Shown one piece after another: positions 16,785 to 25,622 of a stretch of 64,000 nt of DNA (positions are counted from its first letter, which is position 1; the number at the start of each line of letters is the position of its first letter). The notes under the pieces are model-generated. The model was not told where the DNA came from. It saw only the letters and a list, made by a program, of their open reading frames with translations, and did not search any database. The DNA is taken from contig NZ_JAPEPZ010000001.1 in NCBI RefSeq assembly GCF_026339875.1, positions 4,650,001-4,714,000 on the forward strand. Reading direction: 5' to 3'. The DNA is from Streptomyces sp. NBC_01571 (GTDB taxonomy: Bacteria; Actinomycetota; Actinomycetes; Streptomycetales; Streptomycetaceae). The translations under genes were made by a program, and so were the position numbers.

Positions 16785-17627
16785 TGGGGGGTACGAGCCC
16801 GAGGAACGGCCGAACAGCGGAGAGCGGTGATCTGCTTCTGAGGGGTGCTCAGGAGCACGCTGGACCAACCGCATCGATACATGTGCCGAGCCGCTAAGGC
16901 GGCATGGCGACGCAACCTATCCCCGTGAGCGACAGTGTTCCCCCGGTCGCTGAAATGACGTGCGCGAACGCGGAACTGGTCAGGTTTCGCGTCATGCGCG
17001 GCGTCACCCTATGCAGGCATACACGGGTCCGTACAGAGGTTCGATACTCCCGTGAGGGCGCTGGCGTGAAACCTTCTGCCGTCCAACGGTCCGTGGTCGA
17101 GGTCCCGGTGGCCCGGCGGCGCATGGATTTTCTGTGTGCTTCCTGTGTCCAAGAGGTGGAGTGCGGTCCGTGTTCGTCCGGCAAAGTATGGCCGGTTTTC
17201 GACTCCGCCCAAGTGGCCTGCGTGGGGCGCAACCGCGCCCCGTCGGCTGCGACTGTCAGGCGAGGCAAGTTCCGGCGCCGGGGTGGTGAGCACGGCAGCA
17301 TCCGCGGCGAGCAGGCACCCTCACCGACGAGGAGATCGGCAGCCTGCTCGCCCCACTCCGCCCGGCCGGCACCAGGCAACAAGGCGGACGCACATGTCTG
17401 GCGCGAGTCGGACCTGCCGGCCGTGGCAGCAGGCACGCCGGTGATCACAGACGGCGCTCACCTCGGCACCGAGGTCTGACGGACTGAGTCGCCCGGCCCA
17501 TTCGTGAGCGTTCAGAACGGTCTTTTCGTCCGGGCTGAACACGCAGGCGCGCAGTTCAGCACCGAGTGGCAAATAATGGATCTCGTTCGCACTGCCCGCT
17601 TCGGCGCCAGACCGATAGTGTGCCGCT
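16785..17627. other. Gap without a convincing gene
   Basis: Open frames exist on both strands, but none has family-like sequence, a good ribosome site or consistent codon use. A short plus-strand stretch near 17440-17479 reads [12 protein letters not shown] before a stop, faintly like the DDE-domain region of IS5-type transposases; that is too little to call. It includes the promoter side of the toxin gene on the left. Confidence 0.5.
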
Positions 17628-18712
17628 GTGGAGAGCGGATACCTGGTCATACGCCGTCAAGGCAACGGTAAGGGTGATGACTGCACCGGCGTGGTCCGCC
17701 GGGTAGAAGACGACAGTGCGGTCGTCCAGTGGCCGGAAGGACAGCTCACCCGAATTCCGTTGCCCGTGCCTTCCAACATCACCGTGGTACCGCTCGGATC
17801 GCTGCGCTACCGCTCACTGAGGGACGCCACGGCACTGCGAAAGGAGTTCGCGCAGTCGCCAGTGTCCGTCCTGGTGGCGCTCCTTGGGGAGATGGACGGG
17901 GAGGCGACCATCAAGCAACTACAGCGCCGGACGCGGGAACTTGGGCTGGCAAGCGAACACAACAACACCTGGTGGGACCGCATGCGAGGACGGCTGCTCG
18001 CAGACCCGCGGGTGGCGGAGACCAAGCCGGGAGGACCTATGAGACTCCTCGAACAGCCTGTTGATCCGTTCGCCGAGGAAAGGGCCCTACCGGCGCGGGA
18101 GGCCTTGGAGGCGTTGGCTATACCTGCCACCAAGCGGGCGAGGGGCCGACAGCAGGCCCTGCGCGAAGCCGTCGTAGCGGGAGCGTCGGAACTGACCGCG
18201 TACGAGCATGTCGCAGCCCACGCTCTTGGTGTGGCTCTGCAGTCGTGGCCGTTCGACGACACCGAATACACAACGCGAGGTGTGTCGGAAAAGGTTCTCG
18301 GCGCGGCCGTTGAGTTCCTGGCCACCGCGACTAAGGGCCAGCGTCGCGCGAACAACCCGGTGCCTGACCCTTCGTCGGAATTACGCAAGCAGGGTGCTCC
18401 GTCATCCAACGCCATCACGCCCCTCCTTGTGGGTTTGGTGACGACCTCGGCGGACAGCTCCGCGACAGATCAGGCAGCGAAGTTGCCGCGTGGCCTGGCC
18501 GCGCAGGAATGCGTCATGGCGGTCATGGCGGAGTTCGCGAAGACGGATCAACCTGCTGGCAGTGAGCGCCTTCTGCGTCGCGGCACCATGCTGCTCCAGT
18601 GGGCACTCGCCGAGGACACCCTGACGACTGCCGAGCAGCGTGATGCGTTCGGGGAGGAGCTCGCAGGCGACAGTTGGTACGGGCCGGGACTCGGCGGGAG
18701 ACCTGTCACAAA
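17628..18712 (+). pseudogene. Uncharacterised protein truncated by a junction near 18.7 kb
   Basis: A good frame of about 360 residues begins at the GTG at 17628. An SH3-like start ([33 protein letters not shown]) is followed by a winged-helix-like stretch (LVALLGEMDGEATIKQLQRR) and a helical region. After about residue 360 (GEELAGDSWYGPGLGGR) the frame turns into Pro/Arg-rich nonsense to 19046, while a different frame becomes protein-like. I do not recognise the family. The N-terminal part resembles the accessory domain of a DNA-acting protein, but that is only an impression. Probably broken by insertion or deletion. Confidence 0.5.
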
Positions 18713-19413
18713 CAATCCGCCACAAGTCGGCCACGCGCGACCCCCACCGCGACGACGAAGGCACCGCCTTCGTCAAGCTCGCCCGGTACGTCCTCGGCCG
18801 GGCCCCTGGCCTGCGCGCCATCACCTACGACACCGCCCTCCGCGGATCCCACCGTGCACCCCTCATCGCGGACGGCCTCGTCGTCTTCACCACCCAGCAC
18901 GGCGGACTCGCACCCGAGTCCCTCCAACGTTTCGAGGACGGTCCCTGCCGCCACGACCTCTACGTCGCCGAGGGCCGCGTCTGCAAACGTCTGATCACCG
19001 ACGACGGCACCACTCACTACACGCCGCTTCCCGTGGAAGAACTTGAGCGCCGCGAGTCGAAGCGGACCCGCTTCTACCACCGGCTGACCATCCCCTGTCG
19101 GGTGAAGAACCACACCCTGCGCATCCGAGTCGACGAAACCCCGGAGGACCGGGAGATCGACCCCTCGACCAAGCGGCAGCGCTTCAACCGCACCGAGCAC
19201 CTGAGGCAGATACCGCCGGACACCCATGCCGGCCGCCGCCTCAAGGGCTTCCGCCAGGACAGCGAGTCCCAGCACTCCCGCTTCGACCAGAGCTACCCCC
19301 ACAAGAGAGTCCCTGCCTACGGGGCCGACGCGGCCCTGCTGATCTACATCGGCTACGCCTGGCTGAGCAACTCCGTCGCCCGAGCCAAGATCACCCACGC
19401 GCTCGCCGCCTGA
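18712..19413 (+). pseudogene. C-terminal fragment of a DDE transposase-like protein
   Basis: From about 18712 the frame ending at 19413 encodes FVKLARYVLGRAPGLRAITYDTALRGSHR in pieces, then a central region and QDSESQHSRFDQS. The Asp in ITYDTALRG and the Glu in DSESQ are placed like acidic residues of an RNase H-fold transposase, but I infer this only from pattern. No start or N-terminal domain is present, and the fragment is fused out of frame to the preceding gene. It lies just before a tRNA gene, a common landing place for mobile DNA. Confidence 0.5.
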
Positions 19414-19572
19414 GCCATTGCGCACGTCTCTCCGCCCTTGGATCAGATACCACCCGCTACACTGACCGCGGTGGCTACGCCCTCACGGCTGCCACCACGA
19501 CCTGTCGCCAAGCAAGCCTGAGCGGTCCGCCAATCTCGGTAGACTTTCAGACACGTTTTCCGACAGATCCCC

Positions 19573-19645
19573 GCCTTCGTAGCTCAGGGGATAGAGCACC
19601 GCTCTCCTAAAGCGGGTGTCGCAGGTTCGAATCCTGCCGGGGGCA
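19573..19645 (+). tRNA. tRNA-Arg (anticodon CCU)
   Basis: The 73-nt cloverleaf is complete. Acceptor arms GCCTTCG and CGGGGGC pair with two G-U wobbles, the D-arm is GTAGCTCAGGGGATAGAGC, the anticodon loop CTCCTAA contains CCT, the T-arm is GCAGG/CCTGC with TTCGAAT, and the discriminator is A. The 3' CCA is not encoded. Its 3' end faces the prophage, so it is the probable integration site. Confidence 0.95.
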
Positions 19646-19660
19646 CAAGGGAAGTAGCGG

Positions 19661-19704
19661 CTGCGGCCCAGGTCACGGAGCAAGTCTCCGGTCCTGGGCC
19701 GCAG
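19661..19704 (+). terminator. Terminator after tRNA-Arg
   Basis: The arms CTGCGGCCCAGG (19661-19672) and CCTGGGCCGCAG (19693-19704) are perfect, with an inner CGGAG/CTCCG extension. It lies 16 bases after the tRNA. Confidence 0.8.
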
Positions 19705-20194
19705 TTGTGTGCACTCTGGCTACCGCTCTGAGCACTCTCGATACACCCTCACTGCCGGAGCTCAACCCCTAAATCCCCCCTAAATGATCAAGGGGTTTCC
19801 GCAGGTGGGACGGCGGGAGACGCGACAGGCGGCCCCTGCGCCGGGCGTCGACCGGAGCGCAGAGACCGCCCTAGGTGCCAGGGCGCCCGAGGAGGGGGGC
19901 ACCAAGTCTGACGACCTGACACGTTTGCGGGTAAGAATCCCTTACCTGCGTGTATGCATCTTGCAGTTGTTGAGCCTTAAAGTCAGTCACCCATTCGTGT
20001 GAACATGCGTGCGATTTTTCGCTCACACCAGAGGGCCCCGCGACCTGCATCGGACGGTCACGGAGCGGCAAATGCCGGGAGTACTTGACGAGCACAGCAC
20101 TGGTGTCAACACGTCATGCCCAGCAAGTAGCAAGATCACTCAATTTAGGGTCGACCCTAATCCTTTTCGATCTTGGGCTCTGGAGTGTGGACGA
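19705..20194. other. Intergenic region, possible attL side and regulatory DNA
   Basis: No supported gene. It contains a small inverted repeat GGTAAG-aatcc-CTTACC at 19930-19946, an AT-richer stretch around 19960-20030, and the 16-bp palindrome at 20145-20160. The phage-host junction may be near the tRNA end, but no second copy of the core is present to prove it. Confidence 0.5.
20145..20160. promoter_or_regulatory. Perfect 16-bp palindrome upstream of an XRE regulator
   Basis: TTAGGGTCGACCCTAA reads identically on both strands and ends 35 bases before the GTG start of the XRE gene. It is a natural candidate for a dimeric repressor operator, possibly autoregulatory. Confidence 0.6.
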
Positions 20195-20431
20195 GTGTCT
20201 CGTCCCTCCCAGCCCGATGACCGGGTCCTCGCCCGCCGCCGTGCCGTGGGCGTACAGATCCGCCGGGTCCGCGAGCACCACAACCTGACCCAGCTCGACG
20301 TCTGTTCACGGTCCGGGATCGACGTGGCCACCTACAGCCGCATCGAAATGGGGCACTCATCTCCCCTACTGGACACCCTGATCCGCATCTCCGACGCCAT
20401 CGGCTGCTCGCTCGCCGACCTCGTCAGCTGA
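20195..20431 (+). CDS. Small XRE-family HTH regulator
   Basis: A 78-residue protein that is little more than a Cro/CI-type helix-turn-helix: VGVQIRRVREHHNLTQLDVC, then SGIDVATYSRIEMGHSSP and LLDTLIRISDAIGCSLADLV. The GTG at 20195 follows GGAG at nine bases; the open frame upstream covers the palindromic operator. It could be a phage immunity or excision-control regulator, or a chromosomal small regulator; the lack of a dimerisation tail is consistent with either. Confidence 0.78.
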   Translation: MSRPSQPDDRVLARRRAVGVQIRRVREHHNLTQLDVCSRSGIDVATYSRIEMGHSSPLLDTLIRISDAIGCSLADLVS

Positions 20432-20438
20432 CCGCCCC

Positions 20439-20708
20439 TCAACGACCGACGTACTCCTGCGTCCTCTGGATCGGCACCGGCCGGCACCCGCCCACATGCA
20501 GGTACACGACGTCACCGCCAACCGACGGCGAGTCGATGGGGTGCTCCGTGTACGGCTGGCCCGGACGAATCGGCCTATCGCAGCGCCCGCAGAACTTCAC
20601 CGGGAACTTCCACCGGCAGTAGCCCTGCGGCGTGCGGCATTCCACGCCCGGCGGAGAGCTCCAGCCCTGGGACACTCCCGTTCCGTGACGGTCCGGCAGG
20701 AGAAGCAC
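20439..20708 (-). CDS. Small zinc-ribbon-like hypothetical protein
   Basis: Up to 89 residues. FCGRCDRPIRPGQPYTEHPI supplies one CxxC pair and a late Cys (HVGGCRPVPI) could complete a zinc site. The start is unclear: GTG 20708, or an internal GTG before ECRTPQGYC. It is convergent with the XRE gene, with only eight bases between stops. Function unknown; such proteins recur beside Streptomyces regulatory genes. Confidence 0.5.
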   Translation of the reverse strand: MLLLPDRHGTGVSQGWSSPPGVECRTPQGYCRWKFPVKFCGRCDRPIRPGQPYTEHPIDSPSVGGDVVYLHVGGCRPVPIQRTQEYVGR

Positions 20709-20787
20709 CTCGTGCAGTGGCTCAGGAGAGCTTGGTACTCCGGGTCAGCGACAGGCTGTATGACTCGGAGGCCCATGGCTGAACGCG

Positions 20788-21186
20788 TCATCCGAAGTGC
20801 TCCGCTCCCAGCCGTGGCCGCGGGCTCGCCAGGCCGTCCTCAAGCGCGGCCTTCAGCGCGTCGGCGTCGGTGAGCCACCTGTCCTCGCCCGGGCACATCC
20901 GCCAGTGCGGGCCCGGGCCCTCCGTGCGACGGGTCGGCGGGATTGCCACCGTGCTGCCCTCGCCGAGCGGCCGGGTGGTGTCGACGTCCCACACCTCAGC
21001 CGTCCCAACGCGCACGAAGAAGTACAGACTCGTGGTGACCGGGTCGTCGACGACAGCGCCGCAGCGCGAGCCGAGGATTTCCATAACCGTCAGGCCGGTG
21101 CTGCGGGTCACGCGGATCGCGTCCCAGTCCGCGCCGGCGTCCTGGAGCGTGCAGCCTGCGGATGTGTGTAAGCGCGTCGTCGGCAT
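20788..21186 (-). CDS. Conserved Streptomyces hypothetical, possible prim-pol-like fold
   Basis: A 132-residue protein from the ATG at 21186. Segments such as ADWDAIRVTRSTGLTVMEIL, a mid-protein DPVTTSLYFFVRVGTAEVWD and GSTVAIPPTRRTEGPGPHWR resemble small conserved Streptomyces proteins sometimes annotated as related to bifunctional primase/polymerase N-termini. I see no catalytic acidic pair I could defend. It is divergent from the larger XRE regulator across 188 bp, a frequent arrangement for regulator/effector pairs in this genus. Confidence 0.55.
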   Translation of the reverse strand: MPTTRLHTSAGCTLQDAGADWDAIRVTRSTGLTVMEILGSRCGAVVDDPVTTSLYFFVRVGTAEVWDVDTTRPLGEGSTVAIPPTRRTEGPGPHWRMCPGEDRWLTDADALKAALEDGLASPRPRLGAEHFG

Positions 21187-21374
21187 CTTGGCTCCCTGCG
21201 GCACCGGGTGGTCAGGTGCATATAAGGGTGGCCCTTGCAATTACAGGATTCGAGGACTTCTAGAGGTCTTTCTCCCGCACCGAAGAGGACTTTTGATGCA
21301 CCGTAAGAGTCACTGCTGGCCAACGAGAGGGCCTACCGGGACACTGGTAGCACGCACAAGCAGGGAGACCCGCC

Positions 21375-22592
21375 GTGGCTAACAACCGTCTCAAGTCCGC
21401 CCGGATCGCGGCCGGCTACCGGTCACAGCAGGACCTCGCCGACGCCCTCGGCGTCGGCGTCCGCCAAGTCCGCCGCTGGGAATCCGACACCCCGCCATGG
21501 CCGCAAGGCGACGCGGCACACGCTCTCACACGCGCCCTCGGCCAAGAGCTCGAACACCTCGGATTCACCCCGCCGGATGGCATCGTGCCCGACCGTGGCC
21601 GCCGAACCATGCTCACAGTGGGCGCGGCCGCCGTCGGCCTGGCCGTCGTTCCCGCGCAGGCCGTCGCCGCCATGCAACCCGCCTCCGTCGCCGCCGACTT
21701 CCAGGCCGTGACCCGCTCACACCGGCGCCTCTACTGGTCCGTCGCCCCCGCCACGCTGCACCCATCCGCACTCGCCCACGCCACCCTCGGCTGCGCACTC
21801 CTGCCCGAGACCGCAGGCCAGACCCGAGCTGCCGTCGCGGCCGCACTCGCCGAGACGTGGCTCCTCGCCGGCCGCATCGAGTTCTTCGACATGCGCGAGC
21901 CAGACCGCGCCGGCCAGACCCTGCTCCGGGCCCTCCAGGCCGCTGGCGAGGCCGACGATGTGCTCCTCGGCGCGGCGATCCTCGCCCACACCGCCTTCAT
22001 CCCCGCGTGGGCCGGAGACCGGGACTCAGCTGTCGAGCGGATGGTCGCCGCGCGGACCTACGCCCGCCGCGGCCCGGCATCGGCGGAGCTCCTCGCGTGG
22101 CTGGACGCAGTGGAGGCCGAGTGCGAGACCCGCTGCGGGAACACACGAACCGCGCTGCACCTGATCGGCCACGCCGAAACCGTCCTCGCAGGCGGCATCG
22201 AGCACTCGTCCCCGGAGTGGCTCGACTGGTTCAGCGGGGTCCGCCTGGCCGCCTTCAAGGGCAACACCCAGCTCAAGGCCGGACACCTGCCGCAGGCCCG
22301 CACCACGCTCCTCGAAGTCCTCGACGACCTCGGCCCGGGTGCCGACAAGCAGATGACCGTCGTCCTCGGCGACCTCGCCGCCGTCGAGGCCGCCGCCGGA
22401 CAGCCGGAGGCCGCGTGCGAGTACGCGGTCCGAGCACTCGACCAGCTGGAACGCACCTGGTACGCCATGGGCATGGACCGGGTCCGGGAAGTACGGCGCG
22501 CCCTCGCCCCGCACCAGCACGAGCGGTGCGTCCGCGATCTCGACGAGCGGCTCTACGGGTGGTCGACGACCGTCAGCGCACTGAGCCGTTGA
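21375..22592 (+). CDS. XRE-family regulator with C-terminal TPR-like helical domain
   Basis: A 405-residue protein. The helix-turn-helix (QQDLADALGVGVRQVRRWES) is at residues 18-38. A hydrophobic link (TMLTVGAAAVGLAVVPAQAV) lies near 78-98 and the remainder is TPR-like helices rich in Ala (LAETWLLAGRIEFFDMREPD and so on). The GTG at 21375 has AGGGAG seven bases upstream. Large XRE-TPR proteins of this length are common Streptomyces developmental or signalling regulators. The C-terminus overlaps the convergent HAD gene by 20 bases. It may be host rather than phage. Confidence 0.8.
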   Translation: MANNRLKSARIAAGYRSQQDLADALGVGVRQVRRWESDTPPWPQGDAAHALTRALGQELEHLGFTPPDGIVPDRGRRTMLTVGAAAVGLAVVPAQAVAAMQPASVAADFQAVTRSHRRLYWSVAPATLHPSALAHATLGCALLPETAGQTRAAVAAALAETWLLAGRIEFFDMREPDRAGQTLLRALQAAGEADDVLLGAAILAHTAFIPAWAGDRDSAVERMVAARTYARRGPASAELLAWLDAVEAECETRCGNTRTALHLIGHAETVLAGGIEHSSPEWLDWFSGVRLAAFKGNTQLKAGHLPQARTTLLEVLDDLGPGADKQMTVVLGDLAAVEAAAGQPEAACEYAVRALDQLERTWYAMGMDRVREVRRALAPHQHERCVRDLDERLYGWSTTVSALSR

Positions 22593-23235
22593 AGTGGGCG
22601 ATCAGCCCGGACAGTTCGAGGAGGCTCTCCACCCGGAAGGTGGGGAGCTCCTTGGCCTCCTGGCCGTGCCACTGGATCGTCGCCCACGGGCCGCGGCGCA
22701 CCAGGGCGGTCGGCATCCCAGCTGCGACGGCCGGCCGCAGGTCGTTGTCCACCCGGTCCCCGACGTACAGAATCTCCTCGACCTCGAACGGGACGACCTC
22801 CGCGACCCGGTCGAAGAAGGCGATGTCCGGCTTGCTCGCCCCCCAGTCGTCCGAGGTACCGATCAGGTCGACGTCATTGCTGAACAGCCCCCGGAGGATC
22901 GTTCCCGCGCGGATCGTCTGGTTGCCCGCGATGCCCAGCCACAGGCCATCCGCACGCAACTGCGTGAGCGCCGGCCGAACGTCCGCGTACAGGTCCTCCT
23001 CGCCGAACGTCTCGGGCTGGCCCGCGGCCGCGCGCGCCTCGCGCTGCTCGTAGAGGTCGAAGCCCGGCTGGAATTCCTGGAACACCTCGCGGTAGTCCCG
23101 TCCTTGGGCGATGACGGCTCCGAACATCGAGTGGAAAGTGTGCCGAGGGACACGGAGCCAATCGGCCCATGTGCCGTACTCCCGGGTCTCGTCCACCAGG
23201 CACTCACCGACGTCGAACACCACCGCACGAATCAT
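22573..23235 (-). CDS. HAD-superfamily hydrolase
   Basis: A 220-residue phosphatase-like protein. Motif I is FDVGECLVDE at residues 7-16, where the usual second Asp of DxD is Gly, as in some HAD-IA members. A long cap follows. Motif II is IAGNQT near 110, motif III Lys is in GASKPDIAFF, and motif IV is YVGDRVDNDLRPA. The ATG at 23235 gives the canonical N-terminus. Substrate unknown. It reads towards and overlaps the XRE-TPR gene, and a terminator separates it from the phage lysis module, so it may belong to the host flank. Confidence 0.85.
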   Translation of the reverse strand: MIRAVVFDVGECLVDETREYGTWADWLRVPRHTFHSMFGAVIAQGRDYREVFQEFQPGFDLYEQREARAAAGQPETFGEEDLYADVRPALTQLRADGLWLGIAGNQTIRAGTILRGLFSNDVDLIGTSDDWGASKPDIAFFDRVAEVVPFEVEEILYVGDRVDNDLRPAVAAGMPTALVRRGPWATIQWHGQEAKELPTFRVESLLELSGLIAHFNGSVR

Positions 23236-23263
23236 GGCCGCAGCGTATCCGTACACGACAAAG

Positions 23264-23294
23264 CGGCCCCCACCGCCCGCAGGCGGAGGGGGCC
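23264..23294 (-). terminator. Terminator of the phage late operon
   Basis: A GC-rich stem of about 13 bp with a 5-nt loop, followed on the minus strand by CTTTGTCGTG. It stands just beyond the stop of the last lysis-region gene and marks the left limit of the phage late transcript. Confidence 0.75.
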
Positions 23295-23302
23295 GGAATC
23301 GT

Positions 23303-23689
23303 TCAGCGGGAGTCGCGAGCTGCGACCAGTTCGGGGGCCATCGGGACCAGGGGCATCCCTGCGGCTCGCAGCCGGTCGTCCTGCTTGCTGATGTGGTCGA
23401 GGGCCAGGCCGAGGAGCCGTTCGGTCCGATCGGCCCGCGACCGTGATTCGCGCTCGGCCTCTTCGAGGGCTCGCATCCGCCCGTACAGATCGGCCATCTG
23501 TTGCTGGAACCAGTGGTACATCTCCGGGCTGACGGTCCACGTGCCCTCGGGCTGCGGTGGCGCCTGGGGCAGACCATCCGCCGGGATCTCCTGCACCGTC
23601 GTACGGGTCCGGCCCAGCCACGCCCCGCCGAGCGAGCCGAGCGTCGACACCACGACCGCCAGGAGCCCCAGCCAGCTACTCGCCTCCAC
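23303..23689 (-). CDS. Membrane-anchored coiled-coil protein of the lysis module
   Basis: A 128-residue protein. One N-terminal membrane span (LGLLAVVVSTLGSLGGAWLG) is followed by a Pro-rich link and a charged helix (MRALEEAERESRSRADRTER). This topology recalls inner-membrane spanin or gp17-like lysis accessories, but no family is recognised. The start GTG 23689 overlaps the upstream gene by 14 bases. It is the last gene of the late operon, directly before the terminator. Confidence 0.6.
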   Translation of the reverse strand: MEASSWLGLLAVVVSTLGSLGGAWLGRTRTTVQEIPADGLPQAPPQPEGTWTVSPEMYHWFQQQMADLYGRMRALEEAERESRSRADRTERLLGLALDHISKQDDRLRAAGMPLVPMAPELVAARDSR

Positions 23690-24113
23690 GCGTCACCATC
23701 CTCGGGACGATCAGCCGTGGCCGGGTCACGTACGCCACGATGGCGATGATGAGCGCGTGCGACGCCCACGGAGCGACCGAGCCCCACGCGGTCGGCGACG
23801 TCCCCACCGCGCCGCCGAGCGCGTACGCCAGGGCCCACAGCAGGGGCGGCCCCATTGCCGCGAACACCCCGACCAGGTCCCGCCCCGCCCGGGCCACAGA
23901 GAACCCGAGCGCCAGGACGCCGGCCCCGATCCACAGCCACCCCCAGGCGGCCATGCACATCAGGTCCAGGAGGACGCTGATCCCCCGGACCGTCCCGTAC
24001 CGCGGTTGGACGGTGATCGAGGCGCCGTAGCTGATCCAGGCGATTCCGGTGGTGGCGAGGGCGAGGCCGCGCCAGCCCAGCCGCCCCCACGCCCGAGCCG
24101 ACGCGGCCCCCAT
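23676..24113 (-). CDS. Polytopic membrane protein, possible second holin
   Basis: A 145-residue protein with about four hydrophobic segments (GLALATTGIAWISYGASI, WLWIGAGVLALGFSVA, MGPPLLWALAYALGGAV, ALIIAIVAYV). The ATG at 24113 overlaps the holin stop as TGATG, so it is translationally coupled to the lysis genes. Function is inferred only from position and topology: a holin partner or antiholin. Confidence 0.55.
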   Translation of the reverse strand: MGAASARAWGRLGWRGLALATTGIAWISYGASITVQPRYGTVRGISVLLDLMCMAAWGWLWIGAGVLALGFSVARAGRDLVGVFAAMGPPLLWALAYALGGAVGTSPTAWGSVAPWASHALIIAIVAYVTRPRLIVPRMVTRGGE

Positions 24114-24340
24114 CAGACGTCCGAGCGGGGAGTGTGCGGCGCCACCCATCCGGCGACCCACGAGGCAGCCGCCGGAATGAGCGCCAGGACGAAGGGCTCC
24201 AGCGCGTCAGGCATGCCGGAGATCAGCGACGGATCGTTGCTGACGCCGCCAAGGACGGCCAGGCCCGCGAGGCTGGCCAAGTAGGCGAGGACTGAGCCCG
24301 CCTTCACCTTCGTCTCAACCGGAGCAGAGGGAGATGCCAT
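24113..24340 (-). CDS. Phage holin
   Basis: A 75-residue protein with two hydrophobic segments (LAYLASLAGLAVLGGVSN; FVLALIPAAASWVAGWVAP) and short charged ends, the size and topology of small actinophage holins. It starts eight bases after the endolysin stop. It should form lesions in the cytoplasmic membrane that release the amidase to the cell wall at lysis. Confidence 0.75.
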   Translation of the reverse strand: MASPSAPVETKVKAGSVLAYLASLAGLAVLGGVSNDPSLISGMPDALEPFVLALIPAAASWVAGWVAPHTPRSDV

Positions 24341-24347
24341 TGCTGCC

Positions 24348-25097
24348 TCACTTCTTGGGGAGCTTGAGGACCTGGCCGGGCGTGAGTGCGCCCGCGTCCC
24401 GGATCTTGTTGAGGGCGGCGATCTCCGTCCACCGGGAGCCGCTGCCGAGGTGGGACACCGCGATCGACCACAGGCTGTCCCCGACCTGCACCGTGTACGT
24501 CTCCGTCGGCCGCAGCCGCTCGCCCACCCGGGCCCGCATCGACGACATGGTGAACCCGCGCGGGTCCGGCTTCCCGGGCTGCCACTCCAGGTGGCCGATG
24601 ACCGAGCGCTCCGTCCAGCCGTGATGCCGGCAGATCGCTGCCGCCACCCGCTCGATGGCGAGCAGCTGCGCCTCCGGCCACGGGTCCTTGCCGTCGCCGC
24701 GGTTCTCGCACTCGAAGCCGTAGAAGTGGCGGTTCCCGTCCGTGTCTGCCTCGTTGTCTGCGGGCAGCGCGGTCTCGGCGATGACGGCCTGGAGCACGTC
24801 GCCGTCGCCCAGGCCGGCATGGTTCGCGCGCCCGTAGCCGACCAGGTGCACGATGCCCTTCTTGTCGATGACGCCGTGGCACAGCGGGCCCGGCAGGTCC
24901 GGGCGTCCGGCCCGGCAGACCTCGACCGTGCTGGCGGTGCCCGAGGTCGCGGTGTGGTGGATCATCACCCCGTACACGGGCCCCCACGGGCCCTTGTGGT
25001 TCCGGTTGTGGGCCTCCCAGTTGCCGACCTCGACGACCGTCAGGCCCTCGCTCCGGAGCATGGCGAGGAACGTGGACGCGGCGGGCGGAGCAGCCAT
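24348..25097 (-). CDS. Endolysin: N-acetylmuramoyl-L-alanine amidase with C-terminal LysM
   Basis: A 249-residue lytic enzyme. An Amidase_2/PGRP-type domain occupies about residues 15-185, with zinc-ligand motifs IHHTA near residue 45 and GHLEWQPGKPDP near 170. A LysM peptidoglycan-binding domain (YTVQVGDSLWSIAVSHLG ... LTPGQVLKLP) fills residues 200-248. No signal peptide is present, consistent with holin-dependent release. The ATG at 25097 overlaps the previous stop as TAATG. Confidence 0.92.
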   Translation of the reverse strand: MAAPPAASTFLAMLRSEGLTVVEVGNWEAHNRNHKGPWGPVYGVMIHHTATSGTASTVEVCRAGRPDLPGPLCHGVIDKKGIVHLVGYGRANHAGLGDGDVLQAVIAETALPADNEADTDGNRHFYGFECENRGDGKDPWPEAQLLAIERVAAAICRHHGWTERSVIGHLEWQPGKPDPRGFTMSSMRARVGERLRPTETYTVQVGDSLWSIAVSHLGSGSRWTEIAALNKIRDAGALTPGQVLKLPKK

Positions 25098-25558
25098 TAC
25101 GCGCGCCCCTTCCGGGTCCACACCGCGGGGACGCCCTCGATGCCGTCAAGGTCCTCGCGGTAGGTCAGGGAGCCGCGCCAGGTGACCGCATCGCCGTCGT
25201 GCAGCACGCGGACGTTCACCGTGGACGCGCTCCAGACCCGGGTGACGACCGCCGGCGCCTCGCCGGAGCCGTTGTTCTCGGCCGGATCGACCGGGACCAG
25301 GACGACGTCGCCGACCTCCGGCGTCGGCGCGGGAGCTTCCTCGAGGACGCCCGCGCTCGCGGCCGCCAGAACCGCCCAGTTCTTCGAGTCCCACAGACGC
25401 TCAAGCGCGCGCGTCACCTCCGGGCCGGTGAGCGTGCCGGTGAGGTGCTGCGCCAGGTCGCGGAACGGTCGGCTCACCGCCTGGAGGTGCCCGGGCAGGT
25501 GGTCGACCCGGAACGTATCGAGCAGCCGGGCGACGGCGGGATGGATCTCTGCGGCCAT
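25097..25558 (-). CDS. Phage hypothetical protein before the endolysin
   Basis: A 153-residue protein with a helical N-terminal half and a C-terminal half that reads like a small beta-barrel (VGDVVLVPVDPAENNGSGEA, VVTRVWSASTVNVRVLHDG). The ATG at 25558 follows GGAGG at five bases. It sits between the tail and lysis genes, where actinophages carry accessory tail or lysis proteins. Function unknown. Confidence 0.65.
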   Translation of the reverse strand: MAAEIHPAVARLLDTFRVDHLPGHLQAVSRPFRDLAQHLTGTLTGPEVTRALERLWDSKNWAVLAAASAGVLEEAPAPTPEVGDVVLVPVDPAENNGSGEAPAVVTRVWSASTVNVRVLHDGDAVTWRGSLTYREDLDGIEGVPAVWTRKGRA

Positions 25559-25581
25559 GCGTGCCTCCAGGGCATGAGAAA

Positions 25582-25606
25582 CGCCCCGGCCGGACGGCAC
25601 GGGGCG
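25582..25606 (-). terminator. Hairpin between tail and lysis genes
   Basis: CGCCCCG (25600-25606 on the minus strand) pairs with CGGGGCG (25582-25588) and is followed on the minus strand by TTTCTC. It may attenuate transcription into the lysis module. Confidence 0.5.
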
Positions 25607-25622
25607 AGCGGGAGAGGGCGGG

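Noticed and set aside
16904..17479. 191-codon plus-strand open frame, and antisense frames over the same region
   Set aside because: Composition is Arg/Ser/Pro-rich, there is no ribosome site and no family-like pattern. High-GC DNA gives such frames by chance.
17440..17479. IS5-type transposase remnant ([12 protein letters not shown])
   Set aside because: Only about twelve residues look right, with no flanking inverted repeats or second conserved segment.
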